Shown here piece by piece: positions 44,928 to 55,700 of a stretch of 64,000 nt of DNA. The first letter of the stretch is position 1. Each line of letters opens with the position of its first letter. Source of the DNA: Porifericola rhodea (lineage in GTDB: Bacteria; Bacteroidota; Bacteroidia; Cytophagales; Cyclobacteriaceae); the NCBI RefSeq assembly GCF_030506305.1, contig NZ_CP119421.1:4418501-4482500 (forward strand), read 5' to 3'. The notes beneath the pieces were generated by a model that saw nothing but the letters and a program-made list of their open reading frames with translations, ran no database searches and was not told the origin of the DNA. Both the position numbers and the translations under genes were made by a program.

Positions 44928-45974
44928 TTATTTATCTGCCAGGTTCCAGACGCTTTCTGCTTTTCTGCCTATAAGCCAGAAAGAAACAGCCAGAATACTG
45001 AAGAAAAGTACCTTATGCATACTATCCCACAGATATTCAAAATAGCGAGTATAAATATTTAGTAATAAAAATAAGATACCGATATCACGACTAATTTTGT
45101 CCTCATGTTTAAGACCATAATAAATAGCAATAGCTGAAGCAAGTGCTAAAACTAATGCCCAAAGTATAAAATTGAATTGAGACACTTCTCTCCATGCTAT
45201 CAGGTCGGCATAGTTTCCAAAAATGGATAAAAGCCACAGTGCCATAAACAAAGATAAAAGCCCTAACACATAGGCACTATTAACAAATTTTTGCTCCCAT
45301 TCTAGCCTATTCATGATCTTGCTCAACAAGAGTAGTAACAATCCAAAAAGTACGTAGCGCATAGGATAGTTCATACCTATAAACAGATCATTATCTTTAG
45401 CCCAGTAGGTAGTTTCTGACCCAAACCAAAGCGTAAACGCCGCCATAGAAAGATACCAGTTGATAGCAGAGTTCAGGTAAATTCCTGCGGCACCATAGAT
45501 GACAGAAGCGGTTAGGATAAGTACCGGATAGTAGCCATTTGTCATATCCAGTGAAAAGCCCAGATAAGTAATTCCAAAAGCTACGCTGATAGCCCCAAAC
45601 ATAAAAAGAGACTCGTTGCTAAACACTTTTTTAGGATGCCTTTCTCTCCTCTTTTTAGCCAGATAAGAAAGACCTCCAGCCACAATAAAGAAAAATAAGC
45701 TCTTTAGGATGTCGGGCACATCAAATATCGCATTGACTATTTTCTCCAGCCAATCACCGGTAATCATTAGAGAAGTAGCCAATATGATACATACCACTGC
45801 AAAGAAAAACGCTAGAAAGGATAAGTTTTTCCAGTCAAATGGGGAAGATTTTTGGTGGAGCTGATCAATATTTAATTTTAGATCATTCACCTTATCACTA
45901 CTCAAAAGCCCATCTTCCTGCCACTGATAAAGCAATTTTTTAAACTTCTCTTTTTCTGAATTATTCAACTGCAT
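44928..45974 (-). CDS. DUF2157-like polytopic membrane protein (348 aa)
   Basis: A soluble N-terminal helical segment (about residues 1-45, FKKLLYQWQEDGLLSSDKV) of the type seen in DUF2157 proteins is followed by about ten hydrophobic helices to the C-terminus. The function of the family is unknown. It lies 15 bases after the SDR gene on the same strand, so it is the third gene of the menC-SDR-DUF2157 run. The link to menaquinone synthesis is by location only. Confidence 0.75.
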   Translation of the reverse strand: MQLNNSEKEKFKKLLYQWQEDGLLSSDKVNDLKLNIDQLHQKSSPFDWKNLSFLAFFFAVVCIILATSLMITGDWLEKIVNAIFDVPDILKSLFFFIVAGGLSYLAKKRRERHPKKVFSNESLFMFGAISVAFGITYLGFSLDMTNGYYPVLILTASVIYGAAGIYLNSAINWYLSMAAFTLWFGSETTYWAKDNDLFIGMNYPMRYVLFGLLLLLLSKIMNRLEWEQKFVNSAYVLGLLSLFMALWLLSIFGNYADLIAWREVSQFNFILWALVLALASAIAIYYGLKHEDKISRDIGILFLLLNIYTRYFEYLWDSMHKVLFFSILAVSFWLIGRKAESVWNLADK

Positions 45975-45989
45975 GGCTGATTCATTTTC

Positions 45990-46763
45990 TTACGTTGGCT
46001 TAAAGTACTTTCCAATCAGGCTCGCCATCAATCCGCTTGGCATAATCTTACTAAAGAATGCACCTACCCGATTAGAGAAGCCAGGAATAATAACAGCTGC
46101 TCTATCTATCATACCCAGAATAGCCTCATCCGCTACTTCTTCTGCTTTCATAATCGCACCTTTGCTGTACTTGATTCGTTCAAAGCCAGCTTTTTCAAAA
46201 AAAGAAGACTCAGTAGGTCCAGGACACAAACAAGACACATTGATTCTTAGAGGTTTCAGTTCCTGCCTTAAACTTCTGGAAAATGATAGTACAAAATTTT
46301 TGCTGGCAGCATAAACGCTAAAATACGGAATAGGCTGAAAACCTGCGGTACTGGAAACATTCAATATGTGCGCATATGGTACCTCTTTGAGCATGGGAAG
46401 AAAGAAGTGACTTAACTCTACTATTAACTGTTGATTTAGCTGCATCATTTCCAGCATTTGCTCCAGAGATAGTTCGTGGAATTTTCCCCATAGCCCTACA
46501 CCAGCATTGTTTATTAATACTCTTACAGGCCATTCATTCTTTTGACATAATAAATAGAGGTCATTCGCAGCTCCAGGACTCAGTAAGTCTTTGGCAATTA
46601 CTCTTACTACAATTTCATGCTTACTTTCCAGTTCTTCGGCCAGTTCTTCCAGCGCTTGTTGGTTTCTGGCTACAAGTATAAGATTGTCACCTTCCTGCGC
46701 GCAGCGCCGTGCCAATGCAGCTCCAATTCCATTACTGGCACCGGTAATTAATGTATAGTTCAT
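45990..46763 (-). CDS. SDR family oxidoreductase (257 aa)
   Basis: A classical SDR: TGASNGIGAALARR (cofactor), LINNAGVGLWG, Ser in NVSSTAGFQPIP, catalytic YAASK, and CLCPGPTESSFF. It resembles the DltE/YqjQ-like group that acts on lipid or acyl substrates, but the substrate is uncertain. Its start overlaps the menC stop by four bases (ATGA), so translation is coupled. The C-terminal hydrophobic patch (SRVGAFFSKIMPSGLMASLIG) may attach it to the membrane. Confidence 0.9.
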   Translation of the reverse strand: MNYTLITGASNGIGAALARRCAQEGDNLILVARNQQALEELAEELESKHEIVVRVIAKDLLSPGAANDLYLLCQKNEWPVRVLINNAGVGLWGKFHELSLEQMLEMMQLNQQLIVELSHFFLPMLKEVPYAHILNVSSTAGFQPIPYFSVYAASKNFVLSFSRSLRQELKPLRINVSCLCPGPTESSFFEKAGFERIKYSKGAIMKAEEVADEAILGMIDRAAVIIPGFSNRVGAFFSKIMPSGLMASLIGKYFKPT

Positions 46764-47848
46764 AGCTTTAATAAATCAAAATCCCAATCCATTTCGGGCT
46801 GGTACAATAGTCTGCCATTTTCAATGCTTAACGGAGAAGAGATGTTATTATGATATAATTGGCCGGTGCCTAAGCCTTGAGGCAGGTTAATCGGATAAGT
46901 AGCCGTAAGCTGTGCTATAGCGTTAAGCCCGACATTAGACTCCAGTGCAGAGGTAATCCACCATCCAATATTTTTAGATTCTGCCTCGCTAATCCATTCT
47001 TTGGTACTGTTTATACCCCCTACCAGAGTTGGTTTTAGTATAATGTATTGAGGATTGATTGCATCCAGTAATTGAGCCTTGTTCTCTTTGCCATGTACCC
47101 CAATTAGTTCTTCATCTAAAGCTACGGGGACAGGACTGTTTACACATACATCAGCCATAAGAGGAAGCTGACCGGCAGCTACAGGCTGTTCTATGGAGTG
47201 TACCTGGTATTCCGAAAGGCATTCCAGCTTAGCATATACATCCTTTTCTGTAAAAGCACCATTTGCATCTACTCTTATTGTGATCTCGTTTGCTGAATAA
47301 TGTGAGCGAATAAATGCCAGTAGCTGCATTTCTTTTTCAAAATCTATGGCTCCTATTTTCATTTTAATACAGTGAAAACCAGCTTCCAGCTTGTTTTTAA
47401 GTTGCTCCAGCATCCATTCCTTATCTCCCATCCAGACCAGTCCGTTGATTTCCAACGGCTCATATGGTGAAACCGACCAGGAATTGTTTACAATTTGTCT
47501 TTTTCCACCATGAAGCAAATCCAGAAGAGCTGTTTCAAAACCAAAACGCACAGAAGGTAAGTCTTCAGAGATATGTTCATTTACCCACTCATACACCTCA
47601 TCTTCGTGAGCAGGATACCAATCTGACTTTGTCAAAGCTTCGCATGTTTGCCGTAATTCGTCTTCAAAATTATCAATATCGTCCAAACTCAGGCCTTTCA
47701 GAGGAGCAGACTCCCCAATTCCGTAAACCTTTGAAAAATAATCTTGGGAAACTTTGATAAAAAAAGAATCTTTGTGCCGTAGAACACCGCGAGATGTGCC
47801 CGCTAAAAATTTGAATTGAAGGGTATGCTTATGAAAAGTACAATACAT
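46760..47848 (-). CDS. menC: o-Succinylbenzoate synthase (362 aa)
   Basis: MenC dehydrates SHCHC to o-succinylbenzoate in menaquinone synthesis. This enolase-superfamily protein shows the acid-base pair Lys162-x-Lys164 (KMKIG), metal ligands Asp194 (VDANGAF), Glu220 (IEQPV) and Asp245 (ALDEE), and the second base Lys272 (ILKPTLVGG). The C-terminal LPQGLGTGQLYHNNI block matches Bacteroidota MenC rather than dipeptide epimerases. It leads a three-gene leftward run and is divergent from the soluble pyrophosphatase with only 66 bases between. Other men genes are not in the window. Confidence 0.92.
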   Translation of the reverse strand: MYCTFHKHTLQFKFLAGTSRGVLRHKDSFFIKVSQDYFSKVYGIGESAPLKGLSLDDIDNFEDELRQTCEALTKSDWYPAHEDEVYEWVNEHISEDLPSVRFGFETALLDLLHGGKRQIVNNSWSVSPYEPLEINGLVWMGDKEWMLEQLKNKLEAGFHCIKMKIGAIDFEKEMQLLAFIRSHYSANEITIRVDANGAFTEKDVYAKLECLSEYQVHSIEQPVAAGQLPLMADVCVNSPVPVALDEELIGVHGKENKAQLLDAINPQYIILKPTLVGGINSTKEWISEAESKNIGWWITSALESNVGLNAIAQLTATYPINLPQGLGTGQLYHNNISSPLSIENGRLLYQPEMDWDFDLLKL

Positions 47849-47914
47849 CTGTGTTTTTTTTACAAATAAGTAGTTTACACTTAATGTTGTTTCAAAATTA
47901 ATTAAACAGAAATC

Positions 47915-48433
47915 ATGGCCAACTCATCTAAAGAATTCACCATTGACGCGATAATAGAAATTCCGAAAGGAAGTCGTAATAAGTACGAATATGACCGTGA
48001 GAAAAAAATGATACGCTACGACCGTATGATTTTCTCTTCTATGTTTTATCCTAGTGACTATGGGTTTATCCCTGAAACCCTGGCAGAAGACGGAGACGAA
48101 ATAGATGTACTGGTCTTGGTTACTGAACCTACATTCCCTGGCTGCCTGATGGAAGTAACGCCTATTGGCTTATTTAAGATGTACGATGAAAAAGGAACGG
48201 ATGATAAAATTCTTTGCGTACCGGTAAGCGATCCTATCTGGAACAAAGTAACATCTCTTGAAGAGGTTAACCCCCACCTTAAAATGGAGATTGAGCACTT
48301 CTTCCAGGTATATAAAGACCTGGAAAAGAAAAAAGTAGGCGTAGAAGGATGGGAAGACAAAGCTGCTGCCCTTAACGCCATACAGGATGCGCAGGTACGT
48401 TACCAGGAAAAGAAAAAGAGCCTGGCTTCTTAA
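47915..48433 (+). CDS. ppa: Inorganic pyrophosphatase, family I (172 aa)
   Basis: This soluble enzyme hydrolyses pyrophosphate to drive biosynthesis. Family motifs are EIPKGSRNKYEYD near the start, FYPSDYGFIPETLAEDGDEID with the metal-binding Asp residues, and DDKILCVPVSDP. Length is standard for bacterial family I. It is divergent from menC with a 66-base shared promoter region. The stop codon overlaps the last codon of the convergent membrane protein by four bases. Confidence 0.96.
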   Translation: MANSSKEFTIDAIIEIPKGSRNKYEYDREKKMIRYDRMIFSSMFYPSDYGFIPETLAEDGDEIDVLVLVTEPTFPGCLMEVTPIGLFKMYDEKGTDDKILCVPVSDPIWNKVTSLEEVNPHLKMEIEHFFQVYKDLEKKKVGVEGWEDKAAALNAIQDAQVRYQEKKKSLAS

Positions 48434-48804
48434 GAATAATAACCAGTTTTAGGCGTGTCTTTCATAAAGATACGTCTAAACTGACTTCCACTAAGCGCAG
48501 CAAACCCTCCGGCAAGCCCCCCTATTAAGCCGCTCGCAGCGATCATAAAAGATGCATTAGGCATACTGAGCAGTTCAGCAATACGAGCAGAAAGCACACT
48601 AGAGGTTTCAGCATCTATCAGCCAGGCATAGATCAACCATAAAAGACCTACCCCTAAAAAGCCGCTTAAAAAGTCTATAAAGCCACGGATAGGAATCCAT
48701 AAGCTTACAAAGAAGGCTGCTATCACTACTGACCACCAGGGTAAAAACAACTCCAGAATATAGCTAAAAACTGCTATTAGTATGATTTTGAATATAAATT
48801 TCAT
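48430..48804 (-). CDS. Small polytopic membrane protein (124 aa)
   Basis: Four hydrophobic helices are visible (about residues 3-20, 25-42, 47-64 and 83-103). No family or charged motif stands out; the short GLIGGLAGGFAALSG segment is glycine-rich. It is convergent with ppa and overlaps it by four bases, and lies 52 bases after the penicillin acylase start, on the same strand as that gene. Coding status is supported by the length and helix pattern. Confidence 0.65.
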   Translation of the reverse strand: MKFIFKIILIAVFSYILELFLPWWSVVIAAFFVSLWIPIRGFIDFLSGFLGVGLLWLIYAWLIDAETSSVLSARIAELLSMPNASFMIAASGLIGGLAGGFAALSGSQFRRIFMKDTPKTGYYS

Positions 48805-48855
48805 AGTAAGGCTTTGCGCTTTGGGTTGAGTCTGTAAATGTGACTGCTCTAAATA

Positions 48856-51303
48856 TTATTCTTCCTCTTCTGCCTTTGGGTATATACTTTGTTTAAATAT
48901 AGTGCCAGCAGCATCTGTTGTCTGGTCTCTCATAAACAGTAGCGGAAAGTAATTTCCACTACTCCAGTTTTCTACCATATTATCGTAATAAGGACTTCCA
49001 GGATTACCAGACTGCCCTCCCGGATAAACTGCCCAGGCTTTGGGTTGATCACCTAGAGAAACAATCATTTTCCAGGACTGCCCATGACTCTGGCTGTTAG
49101 CAGCTACAATATTTCGCCCTCCTCCAACTTTTACATCTTTTACCGAAAAAGGCTCTAAACGTAGCATATGTGTCAATTGGGTATTTTTATAGGTTCCCCA
49201 GAAATAGTCCTCTTCATTATCTTCTTTCCACTGATTAATTTCTTTTACAGTTTTAGAAAAAGATTCACTTACAATATCTGGTAAGGTTTCTACTACCGTT
49301 GTGTTTACCATATCAATAAACATATGATCGGGGTAGTTTTTGATAATATGAATTGTAGTTTCTTTACTGGGTCTGCGTAAAGCCATGTTTTTATCTTCAT
49401 ACTCATCCCAGATCAGATTATAAAAGTTGCTCCACCACAAATCGTAAACGCTGGGTGCCTTATAGTTTACATTATTATAATAGTTCCAGCTTTGCAACAA
49501 GTCGTATATCTCTTTTTCTTCAGGACTAAGGGTGACAAGGTTCAGAGTATCCAGCATAATAGGTAAAGACTCAGCGGCCATTAGATTATATGTATCGTTA
49601 TGCAGACTCATAAAATCTTTGGGAGTGATATTTCTCATCTTACTAAGCCGTTCATTAATTCTACGATTACGGTAATGCTCGTAGGTAATATCATAGACAT
49701 AATAAGGATAATCATTTGCTACCGGTATCTGGTTGGCAGAGCTTACAAAGCCACGTTCAGGATTTAAAATATGAGCGTTTTGAGTGTTTGGGATAGTCTG
49801 CTGCCACTCTAATAGGGATGTACTACCATCCATCAAAAATTTACCTTGCTCTTTCCATTTGGCAGGAAACTTACCCTGTACCCACATGGCTATATCTCCG
49901 GCAGCAGAAGCGAACACAAAATTCTGTGCCGGGCTTTGGTAGTACTTAAGCGCCTGCACATATTCAGAATAGTTATCAGCGCGATTGAGGTAGTAAAAGG
50001 CCAGCATCTCAGAAGAAGGTTCCAGAGCTGCCCACTTCATAGCATATCCTCTTTTAGGATTTACTACAGAGTCTTCCGGGAAGCTTGAGTCGTAAACTAC
50101 TGGGCCAAAATGTGTATACGTCACTGTATCGTAATACGTATCTCCATCTCTTACTTTAATTTCTTCTATACGCTTCTGAACTTTTAAGCGGTTATCGTCA
50201 TAAAAATACTCAGTACGGCTTTCATCAGTAAACTGAATTTTGTACCAGTCTTTAACATCTCTACGCGCGTTGGTTACCCCCCACGCAATAGAATCATTGA
50301 AGCCAACAATTATATTTGGCGCTCCGGGTAAAGTTACTCCCATCACATTTACACCAGGAGCATTAAGTTGCATAGCATACCAGATGGAAGGCAGGTTAAG
50401 GCCCAGGTGAGGGTCATTAGCCAGCATAGGCTTGCCAGATCGGGTTTTACTACCATCTACCGCCCAGTTGTTACTTCCATTATCTTCGTCAGGTTTATCT
50501 ACAACCTGCATGATAAATTCAGATGTATCTACAAAAGCAACATTGGGTGTATCTATAGGTAGTGGCTTAAACTCCCATTTTCTACTTGCTGGTATTACCG
50601 GATCGGTATTCTCCAGACGTGTTGGGTAAAGGAAGTCAAAATATTCGCGACCAAATAGTTTAAGCGCATTAGTATTTTCCAGATCGCTGTCATATCCGGC
50701 CAGGTCTTCCGCCATGTACTTTAGTAGCAATGTTGTTTTTAAAGGCGTCCAGGGCTCGGGGTGATAAGCCATCAGCTTATATTCTAAAGGCAAACTTTCG
50801 TAGGTAAGGCTCTCAATGTAAGCATTTACCCCCTCAGCATAAGCTTCTACCTGACTCTTACCCAAGGTAGTACGCATCAGCTCTTTAAGTGAGTTTTCAG
50901 CCCCGTAAGTAAGTCCTTTTCTGCGTTGGGTACGATCAAGCTGAAGTGCACGTTCACCAACAATTTCTGAAACCCTACCTGCGGCGAAATGGGTCACAAA
51001 CTCCATCTGCCAAAGGCGATGCTGAGCCATAATATAGCCCTGGGCGCGATAGAGATCAGTCTCGTTTTCCGCAAAAATATGTGGGATAAGCAAAGAGTCA
51101 TAATATATACTTACTGGCGCTTCAAAAATAGAAAGTTGCAAAGATCGCTCATATTCAGGGATTTCACTTTCAGCGTTTTGCCAGAAACCATGAAATGGAT
51201 CAAGGAATTTTCCTAATGGGGGTACAATGCTAATCTTAATGGACAGGGCAACCGTAAGGGCAATCGTAATAAGAAATGAGAACAAGAATTTTACGACCTT
51301 CAT
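48856..51303 (-). CDS. Penicillin acylase family N-terminal nucleophile hydrolase (815 aa)
   Basis: A periplasmic amidase made as one chain that cuts itself into alpha and beta subunits. A signal or anchor helix is at about residues 5-23. The nucleophile Ser277 lies in NGSNNWAVDG and follows a Gly, as needed for processing. PMLANDPHLGLNLPSIWY and GVTLPGAPNIIVGFN are typical. The length fits the family. Substrates range from beta-lactams to N-acyl homoserine lactones, so quorum quenching or peptide side-chain release is possible but unproved. It is followed on the same strand by a small membrane protein 52 bases away. Confidence 0.93.
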   Translation of the reverse strand: MKVVKFLFSFLITIALTVALSIKISIVPPLGKFLDPFHGFWQNAESEIPEYERSLQLSIFEAPVSIYYDSLLIPHIFAENETDLYRAQGYIMAQHRLWQMEFVTHFAAGRVSEIVGERALQLDRTQRRKGLTYGAENSLKELMRTTLGKSQVEAYAEGVNAYIESLTYESLPLEYKLMAYHPEPWTPLKTTLLLKYMAEDLAGYDSDLENTNALKLFGREYFDFLYPTRLENTDPVIPASRKWEFKPLPIDTPNVAFVDTSEFIMQVVDKPDEDNGSNNWAVDGSKTRSGKPMLANDPHLGLNLPSIWYAMQLNAPGVNVMGVTLPGAPNIIVGFNDSIAWGVTNARRDVKDWYKIQFTDESRTEYFYDDNRLKVQKRIEEIKVRDGDTYYDTVTYTHFGPVVYDSSFPEDSVVNPKRGYAMKWAALEPSSEMLAFYYLNRADNYSEYVQALKYYQSPAQNFVFASAAGDIAMWVQGKFPAKWKEQGKFLMDGSTSLLEWQQTIPNTQNAHILNPERGFVSSANQIPVANDYPYYVYDITYEHYRNRRINERLSKMRNITPKDFMSLHNDTYNLMAAESLPIMLDTLNLVTLSPEEKEIYDLLQSWNYYNNVNYKAPSVYDLWWSNFYNLIWDEYEDKNMALRRPSKETTIHIIKNYPDHMFIDMVNTTVVETLPDIVSESFSKTVKEINQWKEDNEEDYFWGTYKNTQLTHMLRLEPFSVKDVKVGGGRNIVAANSQSHGQSWKMIVSLGDQPKAWAVYPGGQSGNPGSPYYDNMVENWSSGNYFPLLFMRDQTTDAAGTIFKQSIYPKAEEEE

Positions 51304-51522
51304 ATAGATTTATGCCAGTAGAAATGCAGATTTAAAATATTTAATTTTCTTCATGCTGATTTGAATACAAACATCAAGACCATATACTTTTTTCTATGGA
51401 CAGCTAAATTAATCATATTATGGATACCCCAAAACGTTTTGTATTAAAAGAAAAATCACATTAAGTGAACATGTTACACATCTTTGTTTTCTTCACAGTT
51501 TTTCAGTGTATAAGCTCATACA

Positions 51523-52590
51523 TTAGGTAGCCTGTTTCTTTTTACCCATAGCCCCCATAATATAACCATAGGGCTTCAGATGATCTACTTCATCAAATAT
51601 CTGCTTTAGCATGGCTGTAAATGGTATGAAGAGTATCATTCCGGCAATGCCCCAGATAAGATTGCCAACAAAGATGGCGATGATAGTAAACATCGGGTTT
51701 ACACTTACTTTTCTTCCTACAATATTGGGAGTGATCAGGTAGCTTTCAATCGTTTGAATGACAACAAAATACAGTACCACACCAAAGGGATACCAAAGAG
51801 AATCTTTCATAACCAGGGCAAAAAGTGCGGGAAGTATTGAACCGACCAGTGGCCCAATAAATGGCACTATATTAAGCACTGCGGCAAATACTGCGAAAAA
51901 TATGGCATGTTCTATATCTAAAGCCCATAAGGCGATGCTATTGCATACTGCCAGAATAAGAATGACCAGAAAAATTCCTATAATGTAGTTTCTGACTACC
52001 TGTTTTACTTTAAGGATGATTCCTTTAACACTATCACTTTCTCCTTTAATAGCTTTCAGGCCAAAAGTCAGCAGTTCGTCTCGGTAGATCAGGAATAAAA
52101 CCACTAACGACATAAAAAGCATAACCTGAATAAAACTGGCTGTCATTTGAGAAAGTCCATCGGTCAGCAGATCTGTATTGTTTTCCAGAAAATTGCTTAG
52201 GGCTTCCTGCATAGTATTAATTTCCATAAAACTACTACTTCCTGTAAGCTGATTAACACGCCCGCTGAAATCACTAAATAGCTGATTCATACTCTCGCCC
52301 AGACTATCCAGATCACTGGAAAATCGCTTAGTTTGTGTATAGAAAAATGTAACAATGCCCCCTAAAATAATAAGTGCCAATAGCAGGCATATTATGGACG
52401 CTAACCAACGAGGAAATTTATATTTTTCCAGCCAGGTACTAACAGGAGAAAATAGTATTGAAATAAAAGCTGCGAAAACTAAAGGAATAAGAATAGGCTG
52501 GGCTACCACCATAATATGGACCAGAAGCGTCACCAGCAAAAAAAATGCGGCCCAACGTACTAAAGAGCTCTGTTGACTTATTGATTGCAT
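51523..52590 (-). CDS. AI-2E (PerM/UPF0118) family transporter (355 aa)
   Basis: A polytopic inner-membrane protein with about seven to eight helices: paired N-terminal helices (about 10-45), a helix at about 60-83, a soluble segment (about 85-150), then five helices. The conserved C-terminal pieces are FIGPLVGSILPALFAL and ITPNIVGRKVSVNPMFTIIAIFVGNLIWGIAGMILFIP. Relatives export autoinducer-2 or act as Na+(Li+)/H+ antiporters; specificity cannot be told here. It is a single-gene unit between two large secreted-protein genes. Confidence 0.9.
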   Translation of the reverse strand: MQSISQQSSLVRWAAFFLLVTLLVHIMVVAQPILIPLVFAAFISILFSPVSTWLEKYKFPRWLASIICLLLALIILGGIVTFFYTQTKRFSSDLDSLGESMNQLFSDFSGRVNQLTGSSSFMEINTMQEALSNFLENNTDLLTDGLSQMTASFIQVMLFMSLVVLFLIYRDELLTFGLKAIKGESDSVKGIILKVKQVVRNYIIGIFLVILILAVCNSIALWALDIEHAIFFAVFAAVLNIVPFIGPLVGSILPALFALVMKDSLWYPFGVVLYFVVIQTIESYLITPNIVGRKVSVNPMFTIIAIFVGNLIWGIAGMILFIPFTAMLKQIFDEVDHLKPYGYIMGAMGKKKQAT

Positions 52591-52742
52591 GTCAGTTAAA
52601 AAAATGGAGCACCCATGGAAAGTGCTTAAGTTTTACATTGTACTACAGCCGCTTAGATATTCTAATAACTTAAGCAAAGGCTATACTTTTAGAATACGTT
52701 TGAGGATAGATTGTTTGCAGACTTATATCTATCTAGGGTAGT

Positions 52743-52771
52743 AAAAAAGGCACCCTGTAGGCACCTTTTTT
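52743..52771. terminator. Bidirectional terminator-like hairpin
   Basis: AAAAAAGG pairs with CCTTTTTT. Inside, a two-base mismatch (CA/CA) is followed by a CC/GG stem. Both strands end in a T6-type tract. It is 24 bases beyond the stop of the Asp-box protein gene. Confidence 0.65.
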
Positions 52772-52794
52772 ATATCAATATGAATGTATTATGC

Positions 52795-55700
52795 TTATGG
52801 GTTTAGCTCGTCAGTATTTTCTTCCAGACTTACCGCATCTACACTTTTCTCTTTAACTAAACGATTAAATTCAGGCAATTCCTGTTTTACAATCGTTTTG
52901 AATTTATTTAACTGTTCATCAATCTTTTGAGTCATTTCATCTTTAAAAGCAAGGGACTGATCTGTAGGACGGTAGTGCCCCCTACCTATCTGTGAGCCTA
53001 CATTAGCCAGCTTATTATTAAGTTTGATAGGAAAATTAAGAGGATCCTGATTACTTCTGTTCTTGGTTTGGTATAGCTCTTTTTCTATGGTACTCAGCTT
53101 AAGGCTAAGCTCTTCGGCTTTAGTAACTATATCCTGCTTACTATCATCTCCTTCTACCTTTTCTACCACTGTATTCATCTGACTTTTGATATTGCGGATA
53201 TCCTCAATCGTCTGATGTGTTTCTGTAAGTTTGTCTCTGACTGAAATCAAGAAATCAAACTGAGCCTGAAGATCTTCCAGGCTACTTTCCCAGCGAGGAT
53301 CCTGAAGAATCTTAAAGCTTTTTTCCATACTCTCATCGTTTACTACCAACTCAACCTGATAAGTACCAGGTACTGCTTTAGGGCCTTTAAGGCCACCACC
53401 CCATAAGATCAGCCCTTCAAATCCTTTTGCATCTGCATAGCGCATATCCCAGTTAAAGGTATTAAAACCTTTATCAGCATTTAGTTCACTGATTTTCAGA
53501 TCTTTATTATCATCATTATAATCTGTTGTAAAACTCTTTATAAGTTCACCATCAGCATCTTTAATATGTAGACTCACAGTGGTAGCAGAATCCACCTCAT
53601 CCTGAAGAACATAGTGAATAAGCACACCTCCTGGATGGTTAGTACCCTCCGTAGGAGAATCGCCTCTTTGCCCACCGTCCATCAGATAACTATCCATAGG
53701 CTGGTACAAATAAAAGTTACTGTTTGCTACTGATTCATTTAATTGATGCAAAGGTGTCAGATCATCAATCAGCCAGAAACCACGCCCCTGAGTAGCCGCA
53801 ATCAAATTATTATTTTTAATAGTTAGATCTGTGATCGGAACAATAGGTAAATTCAGCTGAAAAGATGACCAGCTTGAGCCATCATCAAAAGAAATATACA
53901 TTCCTGTTTCTGTACCGGCATACAGCAGTCCCTCACGATTTGGATCAGCCCTTACTACTCTGGTAAAGTGCTCACTTTCAATACCATTAGTAATGAGTTG
54001 CCAGCTCTTACCGTAATCTTTAGTCTTGTAAAGATAAGGAGTAAAATCTCCCAGTTTGTAGCGTGTTCCTGCCAGATAGGCCCCACCTTCGGTAAATGGA
54101 TCTACTTCTATACTGTTAAACATCATCCACTCAGGCATATCCGGGGGTGTTACGTTCTCCCAGTTTTCTCCTCCATCACGGCTGATATGTACTAACCCAT
54201 CATCTGAGCCTGTCCATATCAAACCTTCTTCGTAAGGCGATTCGGTAACAGCAAATATAGTCGCATAGTATTCTACGCTGGTATTATCCTGAGTAATAGG
54301 TCCACCTGATGACTTCAGCTTGGTAGAATCGTTGCGGGTAAGGTCTGGGCTGATAAGCTTCCAGCTTTGTCCTTCGTCTGTAGACACATGAAGATGGTTG
54401 GAAGCTGTATATAGTTTATTAGGGTCGTGTGGTGAGAAGAAGATAGGAAAATTCCACTGAAAACGGTATTTCATCCCTTCTGCACCATAGCCCATAGGGT
54501 TATCTGGCCAGACATTGATAATTCTGACTTGATTATTATCGTGATTGACTCGCGATAGAAAACCACCATAACTTCCTCCATATACTATGTCGTTATTTTC
54601 AGGGTCTACGGCCAGGTGAGCACTTTCGCCTCCTGCTGTTTCTTCCCAATGATCTTCGTTTATACTGTAGTCATCGCTTCGGTGAAGTATCCTTACCGTT
54701 GAATTATCCTGTTGGGCACCATAAATGCGGTATGGAAAATGATTATCAGTTGTTACCCGGTAAAACTGCGAAGTTGGCTGGTTGTGGTAAGTAGTCCAGT
54801 TTTCGCCTCCATCTTTGCTTACCTGGGCACCGCCATCATCTGCGATAGCCATTCGCTGATTATTCTCTGGCGAAATCCAAAGATCATGATGATCTCCATG
54901 TGGAGCATTAGCAGACTCAAATGTTTTTCCTCCGTCTTTAGACTTATGATAGCTTACGTTGAGCACATAAACAATATCTTCATCCTGAGTGTCGGCATAG
55001 ATTCGCGTATAATACCAGGCCCTTTGCCTCAGGCTACGGTCTTCGTTAGTTTTAGTCCAGGTTTCGCCTCCATCATCAGAACGGAAAACGCCACCATTAT
55101 CAGCCTCTATTATGGCAAAGACCCTTTCAGAATTTACCGGAGAAACACTAACACCTATGATACCCAGCGTACCTTCAGGCATTCCTTCATTATCTGAAAC
55201 TTCTTCCCAGCTATCGCCTCCATCTGTGCTTTTCCACAAGGCTGAACCTTCTCCTCCACTCTCCAGACTATAAGGTGTACGTTTAATTCGCCAGGTGCTG
55301 GCAAATATGATACGAGGGTTGTTCGGGTCTAATACTAAATCTACTGCTCCTGCCTGATCATTTACATAGAGAATTTTTTCCCAGCTTTCTCCACCATTGG
55401 TAGAGCGAAAAACACCTCTCTGCTCATTAGGTGCATAGAGGTTGCCCATGGCAGCAACATATACGATATCAGGATTTCGCGGATGTATTCTTACTCTTCC
55501 AATCTGTCGTGTCTGCTTAAGTCCGATATTTTTCCAGCTTTTACCTGCATCTGTAGACTTCCAGACACCATACCCAAAAGATACATTCCCACGAACTGTC
55601 TTTTCACCACCACCAACGTATATTACATTATTGTCGTATTCGCTAACCGCTACCGCTCCAATAGACCCACCAAAGTATCCGTCAGAAATATTCTCCCAGC

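Noticed and set aside
54712-55197. 161-codon frame opposite the Asp-box protein gene
   Set aside because: It is antisense to repeated Asp-box coding sequence and shows no domain or signal of its own.
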